A DNA stretch of 64,000 nt, from positions 372,001-436,000 of the forward strand of contig JAMWFC010000005.1 in the NCBI GenBank assembly GCA_027475525.1. The letters run 5' to 3'. This document shows, piece by piece, positions 10,723 through 20,731 of the stretch (position 1 is its first letter; each line of letters starts with the position of its first letter). The notes under the pieces were generated by a model. The model had not been told where the DNA came from and did not search any database. It was given only the letters and a program-made list of their open reading frames with translations. Source of the stretch: Macrolepiota albuminosa. Taxonomy: Eukaryota > Basidiomycota > Agaricomycetes > Agaricales > Agaricaceae. The position numbers and the translations under genes were made by a program.

Positions 10723-11658
10723 GGTTACCCCCCCCTCCTTGTGGAGGAAAGGCACTGAGGGCAGGACCCTACCTGCCTGGAGGGCCTCCTCCGGGTGGCT
10801 CACCTGGGGGTCTGCGTCTGGGGGGGTTCGTTCCTGCCAGGGGGAGGCCCAGGTCTCTACGCAGGGGGTGGCGGAGGTGGGGGGCCTGGAGGTTGCCCTC
10901 GAGGCTTGGCTGGGGGTGGCGGAGGCGGTCGGGGAGGGTTTAGTAGTGTCGGGTTGATCTGAGGGGGTCTGGGTGCGGGGTCGGGTGCTGGGTTGCGCGG
11001 GGGACGTTCAACCCAGGAGGGTCGTGCTTGCATCGGAGGCCATGGGAGGTTCCGTAGATCGAAGTGGGGCAGGGGGTCACGGCAGAAGTTGGGCTCCGGA
11101 GGGGCCGGGGCTGATGTAGGGGGCGGTACCAGGGCAGGCGTGGGCGCGGGACGTTGTTCGTTGTTGCCGCGCATGAGCTTGTCAATGTAGCACAGCGTAT
11201 TGTCCATGCTAGGAGTGTCCATGCGGGGTCTACTGGGGTTTGCCAGGGCTGGGAGTCGGATGTTGTCCGTTCGTGGGAGGGGTTCCAGGGGTCTCTAAAG
11301 CTGTCCCCAGGTCTCGAAGGTGCTAGGAACGGAGTTAGCCCTACGGCAAGTTGACAAGCCTACCGTGTGGGCGGCAGGCTGATTGAATAGCCCTCCTGTC
11401 AGATTAAGGGACCGTAGTATGGCTGAGGCGTTTTGTTGCTCCGGAGTGGGAACCACTGGGGCTGCCGGGGCCGGTTCTGGGGGTTCCTGCCGGATGTGAA
11501 TTAAGCGGCCTGAGTCTGCGGGGTCGTTGAGAGGTCGAGGGGAGGGGGACGTGTGGACTTCATCAAGCAGTTGTTGCAATTCTTCGCGGAGGATTGTGTT
11601 ATGCCTATACTTTACCATAGTCTGCTCCGGGAGTTCTCCTCATGTGAGGTGATCCCCG

Positions 11659-11812
11659 AATTCGACCAAGCAATGGGCCCAGTCCTCCAGAGTGCCTGCA
11701 AAGTCGTTGTGTCCAAATTCCATGAGTAGCGCCCTAATTCGACCAAGCAATGGGCCCAGTCCTCCAGAGTGCCTGCAAAGTCGTTGTGTCCAAATTCCAT
11801 GAGTAGCGCCCT
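11659..11812. repeat. 77-bp direct duplication in A2 gag N-terminus
   Basis: Perfect; 11659-11735 and 11736-11812. Confidence 0.97.
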
Positions 11813-12333
11813 TGCCTGTTGCACAAAGTCCTCCAGCGAGATCCTAAGCGAGCGGAGCACTTTGTCCCATTGCCATTCGTAGTTCTCAAGACGTTGTTGT
11901 CCCATTGGTGAGGGAGGAGTCCGAGCGGGTGGAGCGGCGGTTGGGTAGTGTCGAGGGGGATAGTCGTAGTTGAGAGGTCCCTGGGGTTGGGGGGCAGGAC
12001 ACTGGTAACCGTAGTAGGGGGTGGGTGCAAAAGGGCCCTCGCTGGGGGGTACCGGGCAAGGTCCACTGGGAACTGGTGGTGTCTCTGGCAGGCCCCCAGG
12101 GATGCTCCAGTACGAGGGGACCTCCATGGGTCATGCCATGGCTAGGTTGGGTGGAGAGGCCCAGCTGGCTGAGGGCCCCAGATCATAGAGAGATGGGTCA
12201 GAGGCCCAGTGGCAGTGGAGGTATTGGGGTTTGTACGGGAGAGGTGGGTAGGCAGGGTGGGGGGTCTGTGCAGGGTAATGATCAGGGACCGGACGTCTAT
12301 AAGGGTCGGTCTGGTAGCCCATGGGGTAGTAGG

Positions 12334-12487
12334 TATGAGTATACGTAGCCATCAAGAACGGTGTAAGGAGGGAGTCTTGATATTATGTCAGGTTCCGCTG
12401 AGTCAGTAGATATGAGTATACGTAGCCATCAAGAACGGTGTAAGGAGGGAGTCTTGATATTATGTCAGGTTCCGCTGAGTCAGGGAC
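12334..12487. repeat. 77-bp-period duplication at A2 gag start and LTR edge
   Basis: Period 77, about 73 matching bases flanked by a single mismatch; it duplicates the primer site and LTR terminus. Confidence 0.93.
12450..12462 (-). other. Self-priming primer-binding site of element A2
   Basis: The 13 bases directly after the 5' LTR on the minus strand are TAATATCAAGACT. They are the exact complement of AGTCTTGATATTA found inside the A LTRs (3131-3143; minus strand 12842-12830; 29167-29179) about 28 bp after a TATA-like motif. No TGG-initiated tRNA-complementary site is present at the junction. This matches the Tf1-type arrangement in which the 5' end of the mRNA folds back as primer. A duplicate lies at 12373-12385 because of the 77-bp duplication. 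Confidence 0.75.
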
Positions 12488-13072
12488 TTTCTGGGAAAGC
12501 AACGCCCTTACAATGCGGACTTGATCTATGGATACTCAGGTGTCTGAAACTCCGGGGCTAGGACTCCAGGGTTCAAGATGCGGACAGGGGTAATCCTGGG
12601 AGAGAGGACTCGGTCTGGGGGTTTTGGGTTGTGAGTAGCTGGGGGATGGGGTGGGGGTTGAGTCGTGAACCGGAGGTTCTAAGACGAGACCAAGTTAGCA
12701 AGTTAAAGTCATGAAGTGCGTATCAATCTTAGAGCACGCAATTATTCAAGCATGCCAGTCAAAGCATGCCAGTCAGTGCATACCAGTCAAGCAGAGGGCA
12801 CGCAACAATTCAAGTAATCCAAGTTAAGGTAATATCAAGACTAGCGAATACAATGGGGAACTATGCTATAAGTACTACAGGACCGGGTCTCGGGGTTCCG
12901 GAGGTCATTGAGTAGCGGGTAGGGACTGTATACTTGGATCGCGCATGTGGGGCACGCGATCAATTGGCGCAGAGGGAGCTGTGATGCATGATGCATGATG
13001 GCCGGAAGCGAGTCGCGTGATCTGATCATTGGCCGGGGCTGATGGTGGCTGATGGCAGCCCTTGATGCGCGT
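12463..13072 (-). repeat. 5' LTR of element A2, inner part
   Basis: Begins on the plus strand with TGTCAGGTTCCGCTG, the reverse complement of the A1 LTR end. It contains the minus-strand mRNA start 13-mer at 12842-12830 and TATA-like CTTATAGC near 12873-12866. It breaks at 13072 inside CTTGATGCGCGT, where LTR C is inserted. The sequence resumes at 25796. The 4 bp GCGT (13069-13072 and 25796-25799) is the target-site duplication. Confidence 0.87.
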
Positions 13073-13942
13073 TGATAGGACCCCATACAGGATCAGCGCA
13101 TCAACGGCAGGCTACGGCAACATGGCACAGGTCCGGGATACCTTAGCGCGCGCTAACTAACCAATTTTGGCAATATTTGACGGCTGCGCACAGCAAGAAG
13201 CAGATCCAATCAGTGATAGCGCCGACGGCAGACAGAATGACAACTGACAGATGGCATCAGTCACTGATGACAGCGCTTAGCGAGAAGCCTGATGATCTAT
13301 CAAAAACTGACGGACAGCTTGGCATTTGACCTTGGCGTCTGACACTGCTTAGCGCCTCGATCTGGCGCCTGACATTGCTAAGCATTTTGGACAGACAGAA
13401 GGGTGATGGATTGATGGTTTAGCTTTGCGATCTGTCGCCTGGCGTTGCTAGGACTCTTGAATGGACGGTAGGGATCTGAAACCATTGGAGCTACCCCTAT
13501 GAGATTTTCTAGTTTACCGCACTTTGGCAATGGTTGGTCACTGACGATGGTGAACTCCTTGTAGTATATAAAGTACTTACCAACTTGTACATACACCAGA
13601 GAACAATAGACCAGAGTTTTCTGCTCCCCTTTCGTCAGCCTCCCTTATGCTCGAGATCTCATTTATGGTCGGCAACGTCGAGCTTGTCGGCAGTTGCAGA
13701 CTTCATTGCTAGCCTTCAACTTATTTGCGCCTTGCATCTACGGCAGGCATTTACGACGCTTAGACTTCGCTAAGCTTACTGTGTTCTTGCCGTTGACATT
13801 GCCGTGTTCGCTTACCGCTCCCTTCATAGGCGCTTTACCTTAGCGCTTTACACTTGCTGACCCCCTTACCAACTTTTCCCCATTTTTATAGGCACGTTCT
13901 CTGGGACCTGCCCGGGACTCCTCACATCACTTATAGCGTGCC
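13073..13942 (+). repeat. Solo LTR C, left part
   Basis: Starts TGATAGGACCCCATAC and continues at 25723-25795 after the element B insertion. The joined length, about 938 bp, matches the other complete copy at 55060-56068 (932 bp once its 77-bp duplication is removed). No internal region accompanies it, so it is a solo LTR left by recombination. It contains several near-repeats of the type AGCGC...TGACA and a TATA-like TATATAAAGTAC at about 13566. Confidence 0.82.
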
Positions 13943-14116
13943 TGTAACCGGAGTTACGGGTTAGAACTATCTTGTGTGTATCACACAAGTGCTAAATCAG
14001 ACCGCAGTATCGGATTTGACTAGTACTTAGAGTGAAAACAAGATGTTGTCTTATGTAATACTCTACTAATGGATTATAGCGTTGTTGACGCTGAGAATAC
14101 GGATGACTCCGTTACA
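13943..14116 (-). repeat. 3' LTR of element B (174 bp)
   Basis: Ends TGTAAC/GTTACA form 6-bp inverted termini. Its partner at 25549-25722 has the same length and differs at a handful of positions. Flanks are GTGCC (13938-13942) and GCGCC (25723-25727), a 5-bp target duplication with one CpG-type transition. Confidence 0.92.
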
Positions 14117-14126
14117 TACCCCCCAA
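14117..14126 (-). other. Polypurine tract of element B
   Basis: On the minus strand, ATTGGGGGGTA lies directly before the 3' LTR. The equivalent site in element H (60899-60910) reads GATTGGGGGGTG, so it is conserved between the two elements. Confidence 0.7.
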
Positions 14127-14552
14127 TGAGACCGAATACTCGGTCTTGAGAAAGGGAAGTAGAGCGAGATGAAAGATGCACGGTAGTGCAAACAACGGAC
14201 GAATACACCCGTATGGCGTGGCTGCAAGGCGTTAGCTCTCATGCGCAATGGAGATGTGTTGGCCGGACACAATAGAAAGCAGTCCTCGTATGGCGTGGCT
14301 GCAAGGCGTTAGCTCTCATGCGCAATGGAGATGTGTTGGCCGGACACAATAGAAAGCAGTCCTTATCAGACAAGGACGCAGGGGGCGCCAGCAGTAGATA
14401 GAAACTGGTATGTATAAACAAAGTATAAAAAACAAAAAAGATGACCCCTCCTCTGGGTCTGCTGTATCTACACGCGACTCTAGAGTGCGTATCAGCTGAA
14501 ATGGTTCAAGTGAAATACTCAGAGGTACATACACAATAACGTATACAAGGGT
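14127..14552. other. Non-coding tail of element B between ORF3 and the 3' LTR
   Basis: No convincing gene. It holds the 77-bp duplication 14210-14363 and, near 14435-14520, short A-rich runs. The sequence just inside the polypurine tract (GAGACCGAATACTCGGTCTTGAG on the plus strand, about 14128-14150) contains an inverted repeat that recurs with changes in element H near 60912-60934. Confidence 0.5.
14210..14363. repeat. 77-bp direct duplication in element B tail
   Basis: Perfect; 14210-14286 and 14287-14363, non-coding. Confidence 0.97.
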
Positions 14553-17501
14553 CTAGGACCTGGATGACGATGCTCCCGCAACAGCGCCTGTCTCAGTCAC
14601 CATTGCCTCCTCCTCCAGTGCGACGTTAATCACGGGAGGGGGAGGCGCCGATTCCGTCCTCGGTGGGGTTATAGGCCCCTCGACTGCAGGCGTGTCTACT
14701 ACCATAGGCTCTGTTAGTGCGACGTTAATTGCTGAAGCGGTGGTGGTAAGCGTACCCTGCTCTGCCGTGCGTGACAGGAGATTGACCCGGCCTGGGTCCA
14801 TGTCTGCTGCTGGCAGGTCATGCGCTGCTGAGCGTTTTAGGAGGTTGACCCGATTCGGGTCCATGCCAATCAAGTAATAGAGGCCGTTGGCCTCAGGATT
14901 TTCCGGGAGCTTGCTCTCCTTGTGGTGCTTGAACATCAGACGATAGTGATCGTCTTCAGTCATCTCCCGCCATTCATCCCATTGCGGGATTGCGGCGGGG
15001 GTGCCATACTTGGAGAGGCGCTCCATGCGCTCGTCGTCAACCTGCTTAAAGATGTCCATAGACATTGTGGGGGAATGGAACTGCTGTTCCAGGAAGACTA
15101 CGCCGTACGTGTACGCATGGTCCACCCATTCCAGCGGAATCCGGTTGTGTAAAAGGACGCGTAACGCGTCGTCGTTGGAGAAGTTCCGTGCATGGTCGTT
15201 GGGCACGTGAACTTGGTGAATTTCAAGCTGCGGCCCACGTTGGGGCTCAAATGGCTGCTCGGGGAACATGGCGTCATACGAGGCAATCGCCTCTCGATAC
15301 AGCCCTGGTCGGGCCACGACGAGGGTCATGCATCGTACGATCACCGGCTTGGCTGCGCTGTTAGCGCACAACGCTCGACATAAGGCGAACCCAAAGAGGG
15401 TCCGCCAGTGCATGCGGTAGGCATGATCCACGGCGATACCTTGATAGGTATTCTCCAGCCCAGGTCGGCCAAAGACCAGCGCGTACTGCGCTAGTTGGTC
15501 AAGGTCAAACAGTGTGGCTGGATCCTGAGCGCGCATTACGCGCAACGCCGTGGTGCCATCGTCTTTTGTGCGCAAAAAGCGCCCCGGAATGTGTCGTCGC
15601 TTGACAAGAGCGAGGTCGTCAGGGCCCTGCATCGGGTTGACGAGTTCTTGATACTGAGGCTCCTTCATCAGGAGCTGCATGGTTCGATCATGCAGAGCCT
15701 CCACTGTTCGCTGCGCAAACATCTGGAGCTCTGTGATCAACATATAGGCGACGATTCTGTCGCGCCGCGGAACGTGCACATTAGCATAATACTTGTAGAG
15801 CCGGTCCAGCTCTAGAGGGGTGTGGGGAAGACCGCGTAGGGCGTGCTTGTATACAATCATGCCCGGGATGTGGGCAGGATGGCCAGAGGAATATTCATAT
15901 GACGCCGCTCTATTGGCGTCAGCTCCCATCAACACCGTATTCGTGGCATACAAATAATAGGTGCAATGGCTGAGTGCTCCTCTAAAGCACGAGTTCATTC
16001 GCTCGACATCGAGCGGACCCCACACCTTCACCCCCAAGCCATCGGGGATCCTCCCCAAACATTCGTCCTCGGCCCTCGACTTCTGGGCCTTTAGTTCCTT
16101 GGCGTGAATCGCCTTCTTCTTTGCAATGCGCTTATTGCGCGCTACTCGTTGGAATCGGGCTGCGGCCGATTCCCCCTCCTCCCCGTCCTCCTCCTGCTCC
16201 GAGCTCGACTCTCCATAGTCGCTCTCGTCGGACAGGGATGGTACCGGGTTTTTGCCTTTATCAGGCCTAGTCTTCCCCCTCGAGGTCGCCACCAGACCAT
16301 CATACTGCTCCGGCGTACGGGGGTCTGGGGTCAAGACGACCACGGGATACTTTGCTGGAGGGGCCGGTACAAACACCGGCAACATGAACAACATCTGGAC
16401 TTCTCCCGCTCGTGCGGGAATGCCAGCAGGAAAGAGTATAACCTCCAATTTGGAGGCATCGAGGGGCGGCTTGCGGCCGCAACGCTGACGAGACGGCCCT
16501 GACTTGGTCAGGGCGGACGGTTCTGGTTGTGGCTGAGCCACCGGAGGGGCAGGCGCATTTTGCGCCAGAGTATTCCCTCCAGGCCCAGCGCGAGGAGTAA
16601 CAGTAACGGGCGCTCTTGGCACCACAGCGACGGGTTTGGACCCCCTAGGTGGGGCCCGAGATGATGCGGGTTCCCGCTGACCCAAGGACAGACCTGCCAA
16701 GGGTTCACTGACGGCAGCCAGCGACTCTGACGAGGCCTGCGGGCCCGACTCAGGTAGCCGCAATGACGAAGCCACGGGCTGAGGAGGCTGCTCCTGGCGC
16801 GCGAGTTGCGCTTCCGACGACATCCTTGCCTGTGGAGGAACGACCGGTCGACTGGGCTGATATCTCGCCCTCTTGACCTCAGCGGTCGATTCCTCACTCG
16901 TGGCGATTTTGCGCTTAGACGCGCGGTCGATCTGCTCCAGCGCTGCGACGCGCTGCCTCTTCATCAGCTCGATCTGATCGAGCAGTCCCTCCATTACCAT
17001 TACGGCCAAACTGTCCTGCAGAAAGGACGCAGTTGCAGGGACTGGCTGTCCCGCTGCTTCCAGTCTGCCCAACAACACATCTGACCCAGCTACACTCTGC
17101 GCTTGTGGCGCAGGCTCCTCATACGATTCTGCTGCGGGCCGATGAGCCCATGGAACTGACGGCGGCCCCGTCACCACACCCGCATACGTCGGATACGACG
17201 CAGACGAGCGTGAGGACGGTTCCTGATAGTACCGTTCTCGACGCAAGCTATCCTCCGGGCGCCCATAGCGCCCATCATCATCGATCTCCATCTCTTGCGA
17301 GTGGAGGGGTGTTTGGTAGGGGAGCGGCTCCTCGCGGCCCGGATAGGCCACGCCCGCTGACTGCAACTGACTCGCCGCCGGATATGGCGGCTGCCTCTGA
17401 AACTGGGGAAACTGGGATGACGTCTGTATATTCGGGGGTCTCCCCCCTCCACTAGAGCCTTGCCGGCTCTGATCACCCTTTTGCGGCCCCCAATAGGCCA
17501 T
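14553..17501 (-). CDS. Element B ORF3, 982-aa protein of unknown family
   Basis: A single open frame of 982 codons, in the position where some gypsy elements carry an env-like gene. The N-terminal half is Gln/Pro/Ser-rich with a helix-like segment near residues 160-220 (VPATASFLQDSLAVMVMEGL then a basic KRKIATSEE...VKRARYQPSR stretch, possibly nuclear targeting). An acidic patch and a Lys/Arg-rich helix lie near 420-490, and a globular C-terminal domain lies at about 490-880. Motifs shared with element H are FGRPGLENTYQGIAVDHAYR, WRTLFGFALCRAL, DALRVLLHNRIPLEWVDHAY and DDERMERLSKYGTPAAIPQW. No transmembrane segment, signal peptide or known catalytic motif was found. Its unbroken frame, next to a decayed pol, suggests slower decay or selection. 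Function unknown. Confidence 0.85.
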   Translation of the reverse strand: MAYWGPQKGDQSRQGSSGGGRPPNIQTSSQFPQFQRQPPYPAASQLQSAGVAYPGREEPLPYQTPLHSQEMEIDDDGRYGRPEDSLRRERYYQEPSSRSSASYPTYAGVVTGPPSVPWAHRPAAESYEEPAPQAQSVAGSDVLLGRLEAAGQPVPATASFLQDSLAVMVMEGLLDQIELMKRQRVAALEQIDRASKRKIATSEESTAEVKRARYQPSRPVVPPQARMSSEAQLARQEQPPQPVASSLRLPESGPQASSESLAAVSEPLAGLSLGQREPASSRAPPRGSKPVAVVPRAPVTVTPRAGPGGNTLAQNAPAPPVAQPQPEPSALTKSGPSRQRCGRKPPLDASKLEVILFPAGIPARAGEVQMLFMLPVFVPAPPAKYPVVVLTPDPRTPEQYDGLVATSRGKTRPDKGKNPVPSLSDESDYGESSSEQEEDGEEGESAAARFQRVARNKRIAKKKAIHAKELKAQKSRAEDECLGRIPDGLGVKVWGPLDVERMNSCFRGALSHCTYYLYATNTVLMGADANRAASYEYSSGHPAHIPGMIVYKHALRGLPHTPLELDRLYKYYANVHVPRRDRIVAYMLITELQMFAQRTVEALHDRTMQLLMKEPQYQELVNPMQGPDDLALVKRRHIPGRFLRTKDDGTTALRVMRAQDPATLFDLDQLAQYALVFGRPGLENTYQGIAVDHAYRMHWRTLFGFALCRALCANSAAKPVIVRCMTLVVARPGLYREAIASYDAMFPEQPFEPQRGPQLEIHQVHVPNDHARNFSNDDALRVLLHNRIPLEWVDHAYTYGVVFLEQQFHSPTMSMDIFKQVDDERMERLSKYGTPAAIPQWDEWREMTEDDHYRLMFKHHKESKLPENPEANGLYYLIGMDPNRVNLLKRSAAHDLPAADMDPGRVNLLSRTAEQGTLTTTASAINVALTEPMVVDTPAVEGPITPPRTESAPPPPVINVALEEEAMVTETGAVAGASSSRS

Positions 17502-17803
17502 TCTAAAGCGACACGTAGACTACGTGTATTGGGACTGGGGAAAGAAAGAAAAAAACAATCTCCCAACTCCGCCAGTGGTGTAAACAACCACAAACACATG
17601 CCACCCGGCGCCGCGTCGGCGATCATAATCAACAATCTCCCAACTCCGCCAGTGGTGTAAACAACCACAAACACATGCCACCCGGCGCCGCGTCGGCGAT
17701 CATAATCGCGTAACAGTTACAATCACAGCCACAATTAGTGGCCACCCGGTTAGTTACCGGCAATCAAAGTGGACTTCGTCCACATTCCACCACCACACGC
17801 GCA
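17502..17803 (-). promoter_or_regulatory. Pol-ORF3 spacer with splice-acceptor-like tract
   Basis: Between the pol stop and the ORF3 ATG. On the minus strand a pyrimidine-rich run ends in TTCTTTCTTTCCCCAG with the AG at 17536-17535, 34 bases before the ORF3 start codon. This looks like a 3' splice site and could let ORF3 be translated from a spliced transcript. The donor is not identified. The 77-bp duplication 17554-17707 lies in the middle. Confidence 0.4.
17554..17707. repeat. 77-bp direct duplication in pol-ORF3 spacer
   Basis: Perfect; 17554-17630 and 17631-17707. Confidence 0.97.
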
Positions 17804-19600
17804 TTACGCGCGTTTTGCTAGCTGCTGAGGGCGTTTCACGCCCTGCAGCTCTAGATACCTATCCATCGCTGCAAGGTCTTTGCAGTTTACTAGCGGTTCC
17901 CAGGTAGTATCACCTAAGCTCCACCTTACCTCGAATTTGAGGCTTCCCCTTGTCCAACGATGACCTATCAGGTCATCTACGAACCACTCCTGGTCATTAC
18001 CAGTTCCAAAATCATACGGCTCCGGAGTTGCTCGATTAGGAAAGAGCGCATCACTACTGGCCATATACGGTCGCAATAGCGACACATGAAATTTGGGGAC
18101 TATCCTTCGCGCTTGCAGCGCATGGGGTAGTTCCAGCACGTAGTTAGACGTGCTTGGCTCCGCTTCAAGGACCTTATACGGTCCAATCCACTTTGGACAC
18201 AACTTACTCGCTCTGCCTTTCGGCAGGTTTAGGTTCTTCGTAGAAAGGTACACTAGGTTCCCTTTCTCGATTTCTGGTTCCTCGCGTCTGCGATTATTCG
18301 CATGTTTGGTTTGCCAGACGCGCGATTCTATAATTGCATCATGGGCATCTGCCAGATTCCTTAGCGCGTTGCGCGCAAACTGCTTGACTCCCACATGAAT
18401 AACTTTGTCCGTACGGAGTTCACGAATCATGGATGGCATGTAGCCATTGTTGAGTTCAAAGGGTGAGTACCCTGTGGTTTCCGATATACTCGCGTTTATC
18501 GCGAATTCCACGAGTGGACATCTATCCACCCAGTCCTTCTGATCAGGACGTACGAACGCTCGCAAGATTTGCGCGATATTTCTATTTGCACGTTCCGTTT
18601 GACCATCCGTTTGCGGATGAAACGATGTCGACATGAGCAACTTTGCTCCTAGCAGCTTGTGCAACTCCTTCCACCATTTGGAAGTAAACTTAGCATCTCG
18701 ATCGCTCACGATCAAGCTGGGCAGTCCATGGAGACGTACTATCTCCTTGAGATAGATCCACAACAAGTCTGACGCGGTCATGGTGGTTCTCACCGGAATG
18801 AGATGGACCATACTGGTCATTCTGCAGATCACTACCCAGAGGTAGTTAAAGCCTTTCGACTCGGGGAACGGACCTATAAAGTCCATCCCAATCGAATCCC
18901 AAGGTTTGACCGGGATGGGTAGCGAATGCAGCTTTCCCGGTGGCTTCAAAGTCGACACTTTCGACTGTTGACATAGCTCGCATGTCGAGCAGAATTGGCT
19001 CGTCTCTTTGGCCATTTGCGGCCACCAGTACCAGCGTCGCACATAGTCCAGCGTTTTCTGAGTTCCAAAGTGGCCCACTACTCTATGGGCCTGGTCCAGG
19101 ATAGTCGTAATCAACGACCTCTCCCAGGGAATGCAGATGACTTTGGACCCCGTGGGTCTGGTAAGGTAGACAAGCTGCTGCTCAGTCCTGAAGTGCGGAT
19201 GCGCTTGGATATTGTTCAGAATCTCTACGAAGAGATTATCATCCTTGTATCCTTGCTGGATACGTGTGCGGAATTGCGCATTGCCTAAGTCGGCCGGTGC
19301 AGGCGTATGGTCCTGTGACTCCAGCGCTTGCTGGAGCGTCATATCAGTACCTCTCATAGGCGCCTCTTGCCTCGCCTCTTCCCTTGGCTGAGGGGCCTCA
19401 TGGTCCACTAGCACCTGAGCTTCGATATCGCGAGTCTCTCGCTGCTCCTGCAGTCGCTTACTGCAACGTGTTTCCTGCGCTCGCATGGCGTGTAACTCGA
19501 CCCTATGTTCCCTGATTTCATGGAATCGATGCAGAGGCAAATCCTCGCCCTCTGGGTCAATACGTTTGTCCGCCTGGACATAGTCATGCGCGTCATGGAC
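17804..19600 (-). CDS. Element B integrase with C-terminal chromo-like domain
   Basis: An open frame of 578 codons (19540-17804) covers the whole integrase. The HHCC zinc domain is seen as HRVVGHFGTQKTLDYVRRWYWW then CSTCELC. The catalytic triad lies in GMDFIGPFPESKG, SLIVSDRDAKFTSKWW and HPQTDGQTERANR. A GPY/F region (CPKWIGPYKVLEAEPSTSNY) follows, and after VPKFHVSLLRPYM the C-terminus DDLIGHRWTRGSLKFEVRWS plus GDTTWEP is chromodomain-like. Catalytic residues are intact. An N-terminal Glu/Arg-rich stretch links it to RNase H across a frame break near 19605. Confidence 0.92.
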   Translation of the reverse strand, partial: VHDAHDYVQADKRIDPEGEDLPLHRFHEIREHRVELHAMRAQETRCSKRLQEQRETRDIEAQVLVDHEAPQPREEARQEAPMRGTDMTLQQALESQDHTPAPADLGNAQFRTRIQQGYKDDNLFVEILNNIQAHPHFRTEQQLVYLTRPTGSKVICIPWERSLITTILDQAHRVVGHFGTQKTLDYVRRWYWWPQMAKETSQFCSTCELCQQSKVSTLKPPGKLHSLPIPVKPWDSIGMDFIGPFPESKGFNYLWVVICRMTSMVHLIPVRTTMTASDLLWIYLKEIVRLHGLPSLIVSDRDAKFTSKWWKELHKLLGAKLLMSTSFHPQTDGQTERANRNIAQILRAFVRPDQKDWVDRCPLVEFAINASISETTGYSPFELNNGYMPSMIRELRTDKVIHVGVKQFARNALRNLADAHDAIIESRVWQTKHANNRRREEPEIEKGNLVYLSTKNLNLPKGRASKLCPKWIGPYKVLEAEPSTSNYVLELPHALQARRIVPKFHVSLLRPYMASSDALFPNRATPEPYDFGTGNDQEWFVDDLIGHRWTRGSLKFEVRWSLGDTTWEPLVNCKDLAAMDRYLELQGVKRPQQLAKRA

Positions 19601-19924
19601 GTCATCTCAAGTATCACTCTCGAAATATCGAGATAGGCAATCCGCCACTTTGTTCAATTCACCTTTTACATAGGTGATGTCGAACTGGTACCGCGACATG
19701 TAGTCGATCCAGCGACGTTGTCGCGGAGACAGGTGCACCTGAGTCTTGAAGAACTCTAGTGCTTTGTGATCCGTGATAATATGGATCTTATATCCCATCA
19801 GTTTATCCTCCCACTTTAGGAGGGCTTCCAGTATTGCGAGTGTTTCTAACTCGTGCACAGCATAATTCTGCTGAGCAGCAGTGAATTTACGGGACATAAA
19901 TCCCGCTGGTCGGCAAGTCTGCCA

Positions 19925-20078
19925 TGTTTTACCCTGGCCAAACATGGCCCCAACCCCAGTCTTCGATGCATCGCAAATGAGCCAGATGGGCTCGTCGATG
20001 CTGTTTTACCCTGGCCAAACATGGCCCCAACCCCAGTCTTCGATGCATCGCAAATGAGCCAGATGGGCTCGTCGATGC
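19925..20078. repeat. 77-bp direct duplication in B RNase H
   Basis: Perfect; 19925-20001 and 20002-20078. Confidence 0.97.
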
Positions 20079-20577
20079 ATGGGTCAATTGGCCGGATAAC
20101 CGGCGTTTTCGCGCATATGCGCTTAATCATCTCAAAACACCGCTGATGCAGTGGTCTCCAATGAAACGGTGACCCATTCTGGGTCATGGCCATAAGTGGC
20201 CCAGTGTATGCAGTGATGTCTGGCAAGAAATTGCCAATATAGTTCACCAGTCCAACAAATCGTTGGATATCATTATATGTGCATGGAGTACGCCACTCTC
20301 GGATTTGGTCGAGCTTATCCGTATCCAGATGAATGCCCTTCTCGTCAATGACGTGACCAAGACAATCTATACTCGTTGCGTACAACTCGCACTTCTTCCA
20401 TTTGAGATAGAGGCTGGCCTTCCGTAGTCATTCAAATACGACTTGTAGGTGCTGCTCATGCTCCTCAATGGAGTCAGAAAATATGAATATATCGTCTAAA
20501 TAGACATGCATAAACTTCCCGATTACATCTCGGAAGATTGAGGTCATTAACCTCTGAAATGTCGCCGGTGCATTACA

Positions 20578-20731
20578 ATCACCAATCTGCATGATGTTAC
20601 TCACGAACGTCCCCATCAGGGACGAGAACAGTGTCTTTGGTATATCCTCTTCGCATCACCAATCTGCATGATGTTACTCACGAACGTCCCCATCAGGGAC
20701 GAGAACAGTGTCTTTGGTATATCCTCTTCAC
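20578..20731. repeat. 77-bp-period duplication in B RT
   Basis: Period 77 with one G/A difference near the end of the unit. Confidence 0.95.

Larger units (their letters stand above)
9531..12355 (-). pseudogene. Element A2 gag
   Basis: Gag is read in several frames downward from ATG near 12355 (MMATYTHTYYPMGYQTDPYR). It begins with a Pro/Tyr-rich N-terminus, a Pro-rich stretch at 10857-11222, then the capsid-like core FMGRDPQKWRTFLIQCLNTF (near 10529) and FVNEFSGKFRIYDTVAEAEDNLF, ending with a zinc knuckle CILCGEKDHFISEC (C-x2-C-x4-H-x4-C) near 9660. Stops interrupt it near 10338 and 9912. Three 77-bp duplications (10569, 11659, 12334) fall inside or at its start and add frameshifts. The N-terminal Pro-rich part is long for a Ty3/gypsy gag. 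Confidence 0.8.

Noticed and set aside
14553..17501. ORF3 as a retroviral envelope gene
   Set aside because: Position fits, but no signal peptide, furin-type site or transmembrane helix is visible; it is rich in Pro/Gln/Ser with a soluble-looking C-domain.
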